From: Aquabacter sediminis
Lineage (GTDB): Bacteria; Pseudomonadota; Alphaproteobacteria; Rhizobiales; Xanthobacteraceae
Direction of reading: 5' to 3'
Length of the DNA stretch: 64,000 nucleotides
Assembly: GCF_028863665.1 (NCBI RefSeq)
Contig: NZ_JARBFX010000005.1
Location: 434,001 to 498,000 of the forward strand
Positions 1-9,211 of the stretch are shown here, one piece after another. A model generated the notes under the pieces. It was given only the letters and a program-made list of their open reading frames with translations. It was not told where the DNA came from and searched no databases. Each line of letters begins with the position of its first letter. Within the stretch, counting starts at the first letter, position 1. The position numbers and the translations under genes were made by a program.

Positions 1-1
1 C

Positions 2-1105
2 AACACGCCCCACCCCACGACCCTGGAGGATTTCGAGGCCAAGAAGGCCCTCGTCGCCCCCAAGGCGCATGTGGACTATGCCCTTTATGGCGGCGGCCTC
101 TATCCGCGCACGGTGGAGCGGCTCGCCAAGGCCGGGGCCATCGGCATCAAGATCTTCAACACCCGCCACATCAAGGAAGTCTATCCCTATATTTCCGAGC
201 TGGGCGTGCTCGACCACGGCATTCTTTATGAACTCTATGAGGCGACGCGGGACGTGGGGCTGGTGGCCTCCGTCCACCATGACGACCCGGAATGGTGCAA
301 GCGCCTGACCTTCCGCGACTATATCGACAAGGGCCGCACCGACGCGATGGCCTATCATGAGAGCTTCTCGAAGGGCTACATGTATGGCCACGGCATGGTG
401 GCCGGCCTTGCCGCCTCGCTCTATTACGCCCGCATCTGCGGCGTGAAGCTCCATGTGCTGCATCTCGGCGTCATGCCCAAGGGCGCCAATGAGATGATCC
501 ACCACGCCAAGTACGACCTCGGCCAGGACGTGTCGTGCGAGCTGGAGCTCGGCACCATGTTCATGAACAAGGAGCAGATGGAGAAGGTGGGGCCGCGCAC
601 CTACAATTGGGCCTATGACCCTGAGGCCGGCTGGGATGCGCTGAAGGACGGCACCGCCGACATGATCGTGCTGGAGCACGCCCCCCACACCAAGGAGGAC
701 GTGGATTCCGGCTGGCAGGACCTGTTCTCGGTGCCGCTCGGCGTCACCGGCGCGCAGGAATATGTGCCCCTTCTCATGACCGCCGTGAATGAGGGCCGGC
801 TGACCCTCAACGACGTCGCCCGCTTCACCGCCGAGGCCCCCGCGCGGCGCTTTGGCATTTTCCCGCGCAAGGGCGTCATCCAGCCCGGCGCCGATGCGGA
901 CTTCACCATCATCGACCTGAAGCGCGAAGGCGTGCTCACGGCGGCCGACATGCTCTCCAAAGTGGGCTTCACCAGCTGGGAAGGCATGAAGACCAAGGGG
1001 GCGGCCGCCTACACCATCGTGCGCGGCGGCATTGTCGCGAAAGACGGCAAGCTCCTGGGCGAGCCCGGCTATGGCCAGTTCGTGCCCGGCACCGCCGCCG
1101 CCTGA
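2..1105 (+). CDS. Amidohydrolase (dihydroorotase/allantoinase-like), 5' end outside window
   Basis: Cyclic-amidohydrolase fold protein cut off at its N-terminus: the reading frame is open to the first codon, so the initial HxH metal motif lies upstream. Visible signs are GIKIF (candidate carboxylated Lys), VHHDD and HVLHLG (candidate metal His), the hallmark EHAPHTKED loop, and the C-terminal PGADADFTIID strand of the composite metal-dependent hydrolase barrel. The loop carries Glu where dihydroorotases and allantoinases usually have Asp (DHAPH). The substrate is probably a cyclic amide or ureide, but the exact reaction cannot be read. It is followed after 45 bases by a Tat-exported ABC binding protein and another amidohydrolase, so it probably belongs to an uptake and ring-opening operon. 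Family assignment is firm; substrate is unknown. Confidence 0.85.
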   Translation, partial: NTPHPTTLEDFEAKKALVAPKAHVDYALYGGGLYPRTVERLAKAGAIGIKIFNTRHIKEVYPYISELGVLDHGILYELYEATRDVGLVASVHHDDPEWCKRLTFRDYIDKGRTDAMAYHESFSKGYMYGHGMVAGLAASLYYARICGVKLHVLHLGVMPKGANEMIHHAKYDLGQDVSCELELGTMFMNKEQMEKVGPRTYNWAYDPEAGWDALKDGTADMIVLEHAPHTKEDVDSGWQDLFSVPLGVTGAQEYVPLLMTAVNEGRLTLNDVARFTAEAPARRFGIFPRKGVIQPGADADFTIIDLKREGVLTAADMLSKVGFTSWEGMKTKGAAAYTIVRGGIVAKDGKLLGEPGYGQFVPGTAAA

Positions 1106-1150
1106 CCCTTCCAATTCAAGCAAAACAACCGACCAGAGCAGGAGTGGACC

Positions 1151-2374
1151 ATGCACAGAAGAGACCTGATGAAGGGCGCCGCGGCGCTCGGGATCGCCTC
1201 GCTCGGCCTTGGGCCGCTCGCTGCGCCCACCGCCCGCGCCGCCGACAAGCTGAAGATCGGCGCGGCGGTGAGCCTCACCGGCAATTTCGCCCGCGAGGGC
1301 AATCTCCTGAAGAACGGCTATGCCTATTGGGAGAAGCTGGTGAACGATGCCGGCGGCCTCTCCGTGGCCGGCGCGAAGGTGCCGGTGGAGGTGGTCTATT
1401 ATGACGACGAGAGCAAGCCGCAGACCTCCGCGCGCCTCACCGAGAAGCTGATCACCGAGGATGGCGCCAGCTTCATCCTTGGCCCCTATTCCTCGGGCAT
1501 CGCCACCGCCACGGCGGCCATTTCGGAGAAGTACAAGGTCATCACCATGACCCCCATGGCGACGGCCGACAGCCTCTACCAGCGGGGCTACAAATACATT
1601 TTCTGCCCGGCCCCGCTCGCCTCCACCACCCTCGACCCCATGCTGTCGCTCTTGAAGACGGTGCCCACCCCGCCGTCCACCATCGCCATTGCCGGGCCGG
1701 ACGACCTGTTCCCCAACGTGTTCGCGGCGGCGGTGCAGAAGAAGGCGGAGGCCGAGGGGCTGAAGGTGGTCTATGCCACCAAATATCCCAAGGGCTCGGC
1801 GGACCTCTCCAGCGTCGCCACCGCGCTCAAGGAGGCCAATCCCGACGTCCTCATCCTCACCGGCTACGTGCAAGATTCCATCCTGCTGGTGAAGACGCTG
1901 CAGACGCTGAAGGTCAATCCCAAGCTCATCGGCTTCGCCTTCGCGGTCGGCATCCCCGACTTCCTCAACGCGCTGGGACCGGCCGCCGAGGACCTGTTCG
2001 GCGTGCAGATCTGGGACAAGGCGTTGACTTATAAGGGCCCCGTGGTGGCCGACAGCGCCTTCTACGTGTCGAGCTTCCAGAAGCAGTTCGGCGGCGAGAC
2101 GCCCACTTACATCACCGCCGCCGGCACGGCGGGCGCGCTGGTGCTGCAGCTCGCCATCGAGAAGGCGGGAAGCCTGGATCCGGCCAAGGTGCGCGAGGCC
2201 ATGTTGCAGCTCGACACCGACACCTTCTTCGGCCCGGTGAAGTTCAACGATGCCGGCGTCGACGTGAAGGCCTCCGCCATCGTGGCGCAGGTGCAGGGCG
2301 GCAAGGCGGTGGCGGTCTATCCGCAAGCCATTGCCGAGGCCAAGGTGGTCTATCCCCGCAAGCCGTTCCAGTGA
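1151..2374 (+). CDS. Branched-chain-type ABC transporter substrate-binding protein
   Basis: Periplasmic binding protein of the leucine/amide-urea type (peripla_BP_6), 407 aa. The N-terminus HRRDLMKG followed by a hydrophobic stretch and an Ala-rich cleavage region (TARAA) is a twin-arginine-like signal. The mature part opens with LKIGAAVSLTGNFAREG, typical of the family, and continues through GPYSSGIA and later two-lobe motifs. The start ATG has a good AGGAG upstream. No permease or ATPase lies next to it in this window, so the rest of the transporter is either upstream or shared. It is flanked by two amidohydrolases, and the stop overlaps the region where the next gene starts, which suggests its ligand is the substrate of those hydrolases (inference). 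Confidence 0.9.
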   Translation: MHRRDLMKGAAALGIASLGLGPLAAPTARAADKLKIGAAVSLTGNFAREGNLLKNGYAYWEKLVNDAGGLSVAGAKVPVEVVYYDDESKPQTSARLTEKLITEDGASFILGPYSSGIATATAAISEKYKVITMTPMATADSLYQRGYKYIFCPAPLASTTLDPMLSLLKTVPTPPSTIAIAGPDDLFPNVFAAAVQKKAEAEGLKVVYATKYPKGSADLSSVATALKEANPDVLILTGYVQDSILLVKTLQTLKVNPKLIGFAFAVGIPDFLNALGPAAEDLFGVQIWDKALTYKGPVVADSAFYVSSFQKQFGGETPTYITAAGTAGALVLQLAIEKAGSLDPAKVREAMLQLDTDTFFGPVKFNDAGVDVKASAIVAQVQGGKAVAVYPQAIAEAKVVYPRKPFQ

Positions 2375-2388
2375 GAAGAGCCGTTTCC

Positions 2389-3363
2389 GTGACGATCGAC
2401 GTTCACGCCCATGCCCTCTCGCGCGATTTCCTCACCGAACTCGCGCGAGAGGGGGCCTTCGGCATCGAGACCTGCCCGGAGGGCTTCCGCTTCTCCGGCT
2501 ACGGTCCTCTCGATCCCCTCCTGTTCGACCTGGAGGGGCGACTGGAGAGCCTGGAGCGGCGGGGCATCGCGCTCCAGCTCGTCTGCCCGCCGCCGCGCAT
2601 CGTCTCCACCGCGGGCTGGATGGCGGATTTCGACTTCTGCCGCCGGCTCAATCATCAGACCCTCGCCGTGGCAAAGGCGTCCGGCGGCCGCGTGGGGGGC
2701 CTGGCCCTGCCGCCTTTGACGGAGCCGGAGCGCTGCGCCGGAGAGATCCGCCGGGCACTGGGGGAGGGGCATGTGGGCCTCACCTTGCCCACCTCCGCCG
2801 GCGGGCGGCCGCTGGACGATCCGGCCTTCGAGCCCATGTGGGCGGAATGCGCCGCCCAGGGCGCCCTCATCTTCATGCACCCGACCTCGGCCATCGAGCG
2901 GCCGGCCTTCGGCAGCTACACCATGCTGCAACTGGTGGGCTGGCCCTCGGAAACCGCGCTCTGCGTCGCCCGGCTGATCTTTGCCGGCGTGTTCGAACGC
3001 CATCCGGGATTGAACCTGGTGCTCGCCCATGGCGGTGGCACCTTGCCCATGCTGGCGGGGCGGCTGGACCTGGCCTATGAGGCGCCGCTTTACGAGGCCA
3101 ATCCCGCCTGCCGGACCCACATCACCCGTCCGCCCAGCACATATCTGCGGAACATCTTCTACGACACGGTGGTGGCCCATCCCGAGGCGCTCGGCTTCCT
3201 GATCCGCCTTGTTGGGGCGGACCGGGTGATGTTCGGCACCGATTTCCCCTTTGAGGTGGGCGATGCGGAAGGGGCCAAGGCCCTTCCCGCACTGGCCGTA
3301 TGGGAGGAGGGCGCGCGGAAGGCGATCCTTTCAGGGAATGCCCGGGCGGTGCTGGGGCGCTAA
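2389..3363 (+). CDS. Amidohydrolase family 2 (ACMSD-like) protein
   Basis: Amidohydrolase-2 family enzyme related to aminocarboxymuconate-semialdehyde decarboxylase, about 324 aa. The metal ligands look intact: an N-terminal DVHAHAL (HxH), the central FMHPTS His, LVLAHGGG and the C-terminal MFGTDFPFE Asp loop. Such enzymes decarboxylate or hydrolyse aromatic-ring-cleavage or related acids using a single metal. The GTG at 2389 is preceded by an AGAAGAG-like ribosome site. A GTG at 2371 that overlaps the preceding stop is an alternative. Same strand and tight spacing put it in one operon with the binding protein and upstream amidohydrolase. Substrate not determinable. Confidence 0.85.
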   Translation: MTIDVHAHALSRDFLTELAREGAFGIETCPEGFRFSGYGPLDPLLFDLEGRLESLERRGIALQLVCPPPRIVSTAGWMADFDFCRRLNHQTLAVAKASGGRVGGLALPPLTEPERCAGEIRRALGEGHVGLTLPTSAGGRPLDDPAFEPMWAECAAQGALIFMHPTSAIERPAFGSYTMLQLVGWPSETALCVARLIFAGVFERHPGLNLVLAHGGGTLPMLAGRLDLAYEAPLYEANPACRTHITRPPSTYLRNIFYDTVVAHPEALGFLIRLVGADRVMFGTDFPFEVGDAEGAKALPALAVWEEGARKAILSGNARAVLGR

Positions 3364-3568
3364 AGGCGCGCCAGTGGGCCGTCTCAAGGGCGCCAAGACC
3401 GTCGTCAGAAGACACTCCAGGTGCCCGCCACGATCTCCTTTAGAAGCCGCAAAACCAGGCGGAAGCGGAACAATATGAGGCAGGTCGCGTTGAGGGGTTC
3501 CGGGGGCTCATCGCCCCTACCCCCTTCCCGCGCCGGGCAATGGAACCGGTGCTTTAACGGACCTGGAC

Positions 3569-4174
3569 ATGACCCTGAGAGGCGTTCTGAAGCACGAGAC
3601 GGAAGGGCTCCACACCAGGCTTGATGCCGCCCTGTCCGCCCTCGACCTCGCCGACCCCTCCGATTACGGCCTTTTCCTGCGCGTGCATGCGGCCGCCCTG
3701 CCGCCGGTGGAGCGCCAGCTGGAGGGTGCGGGGATCGGCGCTCTCATGGATGACTGGCCGCGCCGCGTGCGACGGCCGGCGCTGGATGGCGATCTCGCCG
3801 CCCTTGGCCTCGTTCCGCCCGCTCCCATGGCCTTCGCGCCGCTTCTCGGCGCGGACGAGATGCTGGGCGCGCTCTATGTGCTGGAAGGCTCGCGCCTCGG
3901 CCACGCGGTGCTGCTGCGCCAGCTCCCCGGGGATGCGCCGACCCGCCGCGCCACCGGATTCTTGGCTCATGGATCGGGTGAGCGCCTGTGGGGTGCCTTC
4001 CTCGCCGCCCTTGCCGGGCGAGAGGGGACTGGCGCCGACGAAGCCCGCATGGTTGGGGCGGCCCGTCGCACGTTCGCGGCCTATCTGGCGGCTGTGGGGG
4101 ACGTGCTCCCCACTGTGCCCGCCTCCTTGTCAGCGACGCCCCCGCCGGCGCCGCGCATGGATCTTGTGTCATGA
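3569..4174 (+). CDS. bphO: Biliverdin-producing heme oxygenase
   Basis: Bacterial heme oxygenase, 201 aa, that opens heme to biliverdin IX-alpha, CO and iron. The N-terminal ETEGLHTRLDAAL contains the candidate proximal His (residue 15), and the distal helix with YVLEGSRLGHAVL fits the Gly-rich distal helix of the family. The stop codon overlaps the start of the phytochrome gene (ATGA at 4171-4174), the classic bphO-bphP arrangement, so its role is to supply the chromophore. The 205 bases upstream (3364-3568) hold no gene and should contain the promoter of the light-sensing operon. I see no clear box there. Confidence 0.93.
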   Translation: MTLRGVLKHETEGLHTRLDAALSALDLADPSDYGLFLRVHAAALPPVERQLEGAGIGALMDDWPRRVRRPALDGDLAALGLVPPAPMAFAPLLGADEMLGALYVLEGSRLGHAVLLRQLPGDAPTRRATGFLAHGSGERLWGAFLAALAGREGTGADEARMVGAARRTFAAYLAAVGDVLPTVPASLSATPPPAPRMDLVS

Positions 4175-6411
4175 GGGACATGGCACCGCCCGATCTTCTG
4201 GAAGTCTGTGCCCAGGAGCCCATCCGCATCCCCGGGGGCGTTCAGCCCCATGGCGCGCTGCTTGTGCTGCGCCGGGACGACTGCGCCGTGATCCAGGCCA
4301 GCGCCAATGCGGGCGCGGTGCTGGGCTTCGCGCTGGCGCCGGAGCAGGCGCCGCCCTTCGTCGACCTGCCGTGGGGCGAGGGATCGTTCGCCGACGAGAT
4401 CATGCGCTGGAGCGCCGATGGCGAGAACTTCTACCTGAAGGCGCATCGCCTGGCGGCCGGCACGTTCGAGGTCTCCGCCCACCGCACGGCCCAGGGTCTC
4501 ATCCTGGAGTTCGAGCCGGCGATGGAGCTGGGCGATGCCAGCGAAACCTTCTATCCGGTGCTGCGCGCCTTCCTGGAGGAAAGCGAAGGCCTGCCCGACA
4601 CCTTGCACCTGTCTCAGGCGGTGGCCGCGCGCGTGCGCCGCCTCACCGGTTTCAACCGGGTGATGGTCTATCGCTTCGACCCCGAGTGGAACGGAACCGT
4701 CATCGCCGAGGACGGCGATGGCACGCTGCCCTCCTATCTGGACCTGCGTTTTCCCGCCTCGGACATTCCCGCCCAGGCGCGCGAGCTTTATCGCCTGAAC
4801 CGACTTCGCATCATCCCCACCTGTGCCTACGAGCCCGTGCCGCTGGTGCCCGAGCTGAGCCCGCTGGATGGCGTGCCGCTCGACATGAGCTTTGCGGCGT
4901 TGCGCAGCGTGTCGCCTGTGCATCTGGAATATATGCGCAACATGGGCACGACGGCGTCCATGTCCATCTCGCTCATCGTGGCGGGCAAGCTGTGGGGGCT
5001 GATTTCCTGCCATCATGCCGGCGAGCGCCGCGTGGGCGCGCAGGTGCGCGCCGCCTGCGACTTCCTCGGCCGCATGGTCGCCCAGCAGATCGATGCGCGC
5101 GAGCGGGGCGCGGAGGTGACAGAGCGCCTGCGTCTCCACCAGTTGGAAACGGAGCTGGTGGCCCATCTTGCCCGCGCGCCGGCCTTCCAGGTGGGGCTGG
5201 TGGAGCGGGCGGCGCAATGGCTCGACATTGTCAATGCCAATGGCGCTGCAGTGCTCACCGAAGGCACCGTTCTCACCGCCGGCGTTACCCCGCCTGTGGA
5301 GCAGGTGGCGGAGCTGGCCGAGTGGCTGCGCACCCAGAATATCGAGCAGGCCTTCGCCACCGATTGCCTTTCCCGCCACTGGCCGCGCGGCCTCGACATG
5401 GCGGACGTGGCGAGTGGCATCCTGGCCGTGCCCATTTCGCGGCTGCATTCCAGCTTCATCATCTGGTTCCGTCCGGAGGTCATCCGCACCGTCACCTGGG
5501 GCGGTGATCCCTCGGCGGCCAAGCAGCAGGATGCGCAGGGCCGGCTCCATCCCCGCCGTTCGTTCGAGAGCTGGAAGGAGCAGGTGCGCCATCGCTCCAC
5601 GCCCTGGCGCGCGGCGGAACTGATGGCGGCGGCGGATTTCCGCGTCGCCGTGGTGAACTTCGTGCTCCAGCGGGCCGAGGAACGCGCGCAATTGTCTGAG
5701 GAGCTCCAGCGCTCCAACAAGGAGCTGGAAGCCTTTTCCTATTCCATCTCCCACGATTTGCGGGCGCCCTTCCGCCACATCGCCGGCTATGCCCAATTGC
5801 TGGCGGAGGAGGAGCCCACCCTCAAGCCGCTCTCCCATCATTATCTGGAAGGCATCTCCCGGGCGGCGCTGTCGGCCGGTCAGTTGGTGGACGACCTCCT
5901 CCACTTCTCCCAACTCGGCCGCGCCAGCCTGAAAATGTCGCGGATCGACATGGCCAAGGTCATGGAGGAGGTGCGGCACAGCCTGGATGCCACCGAGACC
6001 GATCGGGACATCGACTGGCAGGTGGGGGAGATGCCGCCGTGCTGGGGCGATCCGTCCCTGGTGCGCCAGGCCTTGTTCAACCTGGTCGAGAATGCGGTGA
6101 AATATACCCGGGGGTGCGATCCCAGCCGAATCCGTGTGGAGGGCCGGGAGGAGGGCGACATGGTCGTCTACTCCGTCGTCGACAATGGCATCGGCTTCGA
6201 CATGGCCTATGGCGGCAAGCTGTTCCAGGTGTTCCAGCGCCTGCACCGGCCAGAGGAATTCGAGGGGACGGGGATCGGGCTCGCGCTGACCAAACGGATC
6301 ATCGACCGCCATGGGGGAAGCGTGCAGGCCAAGGGCGCCGTGGGACAAGGCGCCACCTTCTCCTTCTCCCTTCCCAGAAACGCGAAAGGAAAAGGCCGTG
6401 GCGACACTTAG
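4171..6411 (+). CDS. bphP: Bacteriophytochrome histidine kinase
   Basis: Red/far-red photoreceptor kinase, 746 aa. Order: PAS with the biliverdin-attachment Cys13 in EVCAQEPIRIPGGVQPHG; GAF with PASDIPAQARELY (Asp198 region) and HLEYMRNMG; PHY with the tongue motif PRRSFESW near residue 462; HisKA with SYSISHDLRAPF (phospho-His about residue 528); HATPase with NLVENAVKYTRG and GTGIGLALTKRII. The Cys lies N-terminal to the PAS domain, so biliverdin and not phycocyanobilin is expected. Translationally coupled to bphO, and the C-terminus overlaps the next receiver gene, which is probably its phosphorylation target. A soluble cytoplasmic sensor; no output domain other than the kinase. Confidence 0.96.
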   Translation: MRDMAPPDLLEVCAQEPIRIPGGVQPHGALLVLRRDDCAVIQASANAGAVLGFALAPEQAPPFVDLPWGEGSFADEIMRWSADGENFYLKAHRLAAGTFEVSAHRTAQGLILEFEPAMELGDASETFYPVLRAFLEESEGLPDTLHLSQAVAARVRRLTGFNRVMVYRFDPEWNGTVIAEDGDGTLPSYLDLRFPASDIPAQARELYRLNRLRIIPTCAYEPVPLVPELSPLDGVPLDMSFAALRSVSPVHLEYMRNMGTTASMSISLIVAGKLWGLISCHHAGERRVGAQVRAACDFLGRMVAQQIDARERGAEVTERLRLHQLETELVAHLARAPAFQVGLVERAAQWLDIVNANGAAVLTEGTVLTAGVTPPVEQVAELAEWLRTQNIEQAFATDCLSRHWPRGLDMADVASGILAVPISRLHSSFIIWFRPEVIRTVTWGGDPSAAKQQDAQGRLHPRRSFESWKEQVRHRSTPWRAAELMAAADFRVAVVNFVLQRAEERAQLSEELQRSNKELEAFSYSISHDLRAPFRHIAGYAQLLAEEEPTLKPLSHHYLEGISRAALSAGQLVDDLLHFSQLGRASLKMSRIDMAKVMEEVRHSLDATETDRDIDWQVGEMPPCWGDPSLVRQALFNLVENAVKYTRGCDPSRIRVEGREEGDMVVYSVVDNGIGFDMAYGGKLFQVFQRLHRPEEFEGTGIGLALTKRIIDRHGGSVQAKGAVGQGATFSFSLPRNAKGKGRGDT

Positions 6412-6841
6412 GCCAATCCTCCTGGTGGAGGACAATCCGGCTGACGTGGAGTTGACGCTGGCCGCCCTCAAGAAGACCAAGCTCGCGAACGACATCATCG
6501 TCGCCCGCGACGGGGTGGAGGCGCTCGACTTCATCTTCTCGCAAGGCCAGCACGCCAACCGGGACACCGGCCATCCGGCCGTCGTTCTGCTCGACCTGAA
6601 GCTGCCCAAGGTGGATGGCCTGGAGGTGCTGGAGCGCGTCAAGCAGCACCCGCGCCTGCGCGCCATCCCCATCGTGATGCTCACCTCCTCCCGCGAGGAG
6701 AGCGACATCGTTCGGTCCTACCAGTTCGGCGTCAATTCCTTCGTGGTCAAGCCCGTGGAATTTTCCGCCTTCTTCAAGGCCATTCGGGATCTCGGCGTGT
6801 TCTGGGCAGTCCTGAACGAGCCCCCTCCCGGAGACATCTGA
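6398..6841 (+). CDS. Single-domain response regulator (Rcp1-like)
   Basis: CheY-like receiver with no output domain, 147 aa. LLVEDNPADVELT supplies the acidic pocket, VVLLDLKLPKVDG holds the phospho-Asp (about residue 66), and IVMLTSS and FVVKPVEF supply the conserved Thr/Ser and Lys. The extended length and the NPADVELT signature match phytochrome-associated Rcp1-type regulators. The start was chosen at GTG 6398, which has AAAGGAAAAGG upstream and overlaps the phytochrome gene by 14 bases. A longer in-frame start at 6311 would add unrelated low-complexity sequence. Likely takes the phosphate from the phytochrome and passes it on, possibly to the hybrid kinase downstream (inference). Confidence 0.92.
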   Translation: MATLRPILLVEDNPADVELTLAALKKTKLANDIIVARDGVEALDFIFSQGQHANRDTGHPAVVLLDLKLPKVDGLEVLERVKQHPRLRAIPIVMLTSSREESDIVRSYQFGVNSFVVKPVEFSAFFKAIRDLGVFWAVLNEPPPGDI

Positions 6842-6846
6842 CGGCA

Positions 6847-9210
6847 ATGGCGACCCCGCTCCAGTTCCTCCTGCTTGAGGACAGCCCCGTCGATGCCGAG
6901 CTCATCGCCCACCAGCTTCGAAAAGTGGAGGGCGCGCCGCAGGTGACGCAGGTCAGCATTCGCCCCGAATATGAGGCGGCGCTGGCACGTGCCTCCTATG
7001 ACCTCATCTTCTCGGACTATTCGATCCCCGACTTCCTCGGCCTCGATGCGCTGTCCATCGCGCGCGCCCTCCAGCCGGAGACGCCCTTCATCTTCATCTC
7101 CGGCGTGCTGGGCGAGGAGCGGGCGACGGAGGCCATGCGGGCCGGGGCCACAGACTATGTCACCAAGCGCGACCTCGCCCGCGTTCCCATGGTGGTGGAG
7201 CGGGCGCTGCGGGAAGCGCGCGACCGCCGCGCCGCACGCGAGGCGGCCACCGCCCTGGCGCTGAGCGAGGAGCGCTATCGCAGCCTGTTCAATTCCATCG
7301 AATCCGGCTTCTGCATCTTCGAGGTGGAGTTCGATGCGGACGGCAAGGCGCAGGATTATATCTTCCTTGAGCTTAATCCTGCTTTCGAGCGCCAGACGGG
7401 TCTGCGCGAGGCAGTGGGCCGCCGCATGCGGGACTTGGCACCGGAGCACGAGCAGCACTGGTTCGACATCTATGGCGAGGTGGCCCGCACCGGCGAGCCC
7501 AAGCGATTCGAGCAGAAGGCCAGCGCCCTGGAGGGCCGTTGGTTCGATGTCTTCGCCTATCGGGTGGGACGGCCGGAGGAACGGCGCGTCGCCGTTCTCT
7601 TCAACGACATCACCCAGCGCCGGCTCAATGACGAGGCGCTGAAGGAGAGCGAGGCCCACTACCGTTTCGCCGTCGAGCTGAACCCCCAGGTGGCCTGGAC
7701 CGCCACCCCCGACGGCCAGTTCGACCGCGTGGCCGAGCGCTGGTCCGCCTGGACCGGGACGAGCGGGCTCTGCGAAAGCTGGACGCACGGCATCCACGAG
7801 GAGGATCGCGCGCGGTGCCTGGCCGCCTGGCACAGGGCGGTGGCGACGGGCGAGCCTTTCGACGTGGAATTGCGCATCCTGCGCAAGACCGGCGAGGTGC
7901 GGTGGGCGCGCTCGCGCGCCTTTCCCCGCCGTGACGAGAGCGGAGCCATCGTCAAATGGTACGGCACCACCGAGGACAATCATGAGCGCAAGCTCGCCGA
8001 GGAGGCCCTGAAGCGCCTCAATGAAACGCTCGAGCAGCGCATCATGGAGCGCACGGCCGAACTGGTGCGCGCCCAGGAGGCGCTGCGCCAGTCGCAGAAG
8101 CTGGAGGCCATGGGCCAGCTCACCGGCGGGGTGGCCCATGACTTCAACAATCTGCTCACCCCCATCATCGGCTCGCTGGACCTGCTCCAGCGCCGCAATG
8201 TGGGCGACGAGCGCACCAAGCCGCTCATTGAAGGCGCGCTCCAGGCCGCCGAGCGGGCAAAGACCCTCGTGCAGCGTCTGCTCGCCTTCGCCCGCCGCCA
8301 GCCGCTCCAGCCCACCTCCGTGGATCTGGCGGCGCTGGTGAAGGGCATGGGCGAGCTGGTGGCCTCCACCTCTGGCCCGCGCATCAAGGTCACCGCAGAT
8401 GCGCCCGAGACCTTGCCGCCCGCCCATGCGGACGCCAACCAGGTGGAAATGGCCATCCTCAACCTGGCCGTGAATGCCCGCGACGCCATGCCCGATGGCG
8501 GCCAGCTGCACATTTCCGCGCAGGAGGAGGTGGTGGGCGCCGACCATGCCGCCAAGTTGCCGCCGGGGCGCTATCTGCGCCTCTCCGTGGCCGATACCGG
8601 CACCGGCATGGATGCGCAGACGCTGGCCCGGGCGGTCGAGCCCTTCTTCAGCACCAAGGGCATCGGCAAGGGCACGGGCCTGGGCCTGTCCATGGTGCAT
8701 GGCCTGGCCGCGCAACTGGGCGGCGGCCTGACTTTGCACAGCCGGGTGGGGCTCGGCACCCGCGCGGACCTGTGGCTGCCGGTGGCGGACGAGAGTGCGC
8801 CCGCGCCGGCGCGGCCGCAGGAAGGGCAGGTGCGCGCGGGCCGGGGCACGGTGCTGCTGGTGGAGGACGAGCAATTGGTGCGCATCTCCACCGCCGAGAT
8901 GCTGAACGATCTCGGCTATCAGGTGGTGGTGGCAAGTTCCGCTGAGCAGGCGTTGCATCTGCTGGGCCAAGGCGTGAAGCCCAACGTGCTCGTCACCGAC
9001 CACCTGATGTCCGGCATGACGGGGGCGGAGCTCGCCCATTCCGATGCGGTGAAGGCGGCGGGGCTGCCGGTGGTTCTGGTGACCGGCTATGCGGATGATC
9101 CGCGCGTGGCGGAAAGCCTGGTGCGCCTGAACAAGCCCTTCCGTCGCGCGGAGCTGGCGCAGGCGCTGGTGGAGGCCGGGCAGAAGGAGCACGGCGCCCC
9201 GGCAGCGTGA
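6847..9210 (+). CDS. Hybrid sensor kinase: receiver-PAS-PAS-HisKA-HATPase-receiver
   Basis: 787-aa soluble hybrid histidine kinase. An N-terminal receiver (LLLEDSPVDAEL, candidate phospho-Asp57 in IFSDYS) is followed by two PAS domains (about 135-270 and 275-395), a coiled segment, a HisKA domain with GGVAHDFNNLL (His431), an HATPase with NLAVNARDAMPDGG and GKGTGLGLSMVHGLA, and a C-terminal receiver (VLLVEDEQLV, Asp718 in VLVTDHLMSGM, Lys in LNKPF). No membrane segment is seen. It starts 5 bases after the response-regulator gene and so is part of the phytochrome operon. The receivers at both ends suggest a phosphorelay node that integrates the light signal with a PAS-sensed input (inference). 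Confidence 0.93.
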   Translation: MATPLQFLLLEDSPVDAELIAHQLRKVEGAPQVTQVSIRPEYEAALARASYDLIFSDYSIPDFLGLDALSIARALQPETPFIFISGVLGEERATEAMRAGATDYVTKRDLARVPMVVERALREARDRRAAREAATALALSEERYRSLFNSIESGFCIFEVEFDADGKAQDYIFLELNPAFERQTGLREAVGRRMRDLAPEHEQHWFDIYGEVARTGEPKRFEQKASALEGRWFDVFAYRVGRPEERRVAVLFNDITQRRLNDEALKESEAHYRFAVELNPQVAWTATPDGQFDRVAERWSAWTGTSGLCESWTHGIHEEDRARCLAAWHRAVATGEPFDVELRILRKTGEVRWARSRAFPRRDESGAIVKWYGTTEDNHERKLAEEALKRLNETLEQRIMERTAELVRAQEALRQSQKLEAMGQLTGGVAHDFNNLLTPIIGSLDLLQRRNVGDERTKPLIEGALQAAERAKTLVQRLLAFARRQPLQPTSVDLAALVKGMGELVASTSGPRIKVTADAPETLPPAHADANQVEMAILNLAVNARDAMPDGGQLHISAQEEVVGADHAAKLPPGRYLRLSVADTGTGMDAQTLARAVEPFFSTKGIGKGTGLGLSMVHGLAAQLGGGLTLHSRVGLGTRADLWLPVADESAPAPARPQEGQVRAGRGTVLLVEDEQLVRISTAEMLNDLGYQVVVASSAEQALHLLGQGVKPNVLVTDHLMSGMTGAELAHSDAVKAAGLPVVLVTGYADDPRVAESLVRLNKPFRRAELAQALVEAGQKEHGAPAA

Positions 9211-9211
9211 T

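Noticed and set aside
4081-6708. Very long minus-strand open frame opposite the phytochrome gene
   Set aside because: High GC leaves long stop-free antisense frames. Its product is His/Arg/Gly-rich with no domain, while the plus strand has complete phytochrome motifs.
6718-9192. Long minus-strand open frame opposite the hybrid kinase
   Set aside because: Antisense of a clear PAS-HisKA kinase gene; composition is typical of a GC-rich shadow frame.
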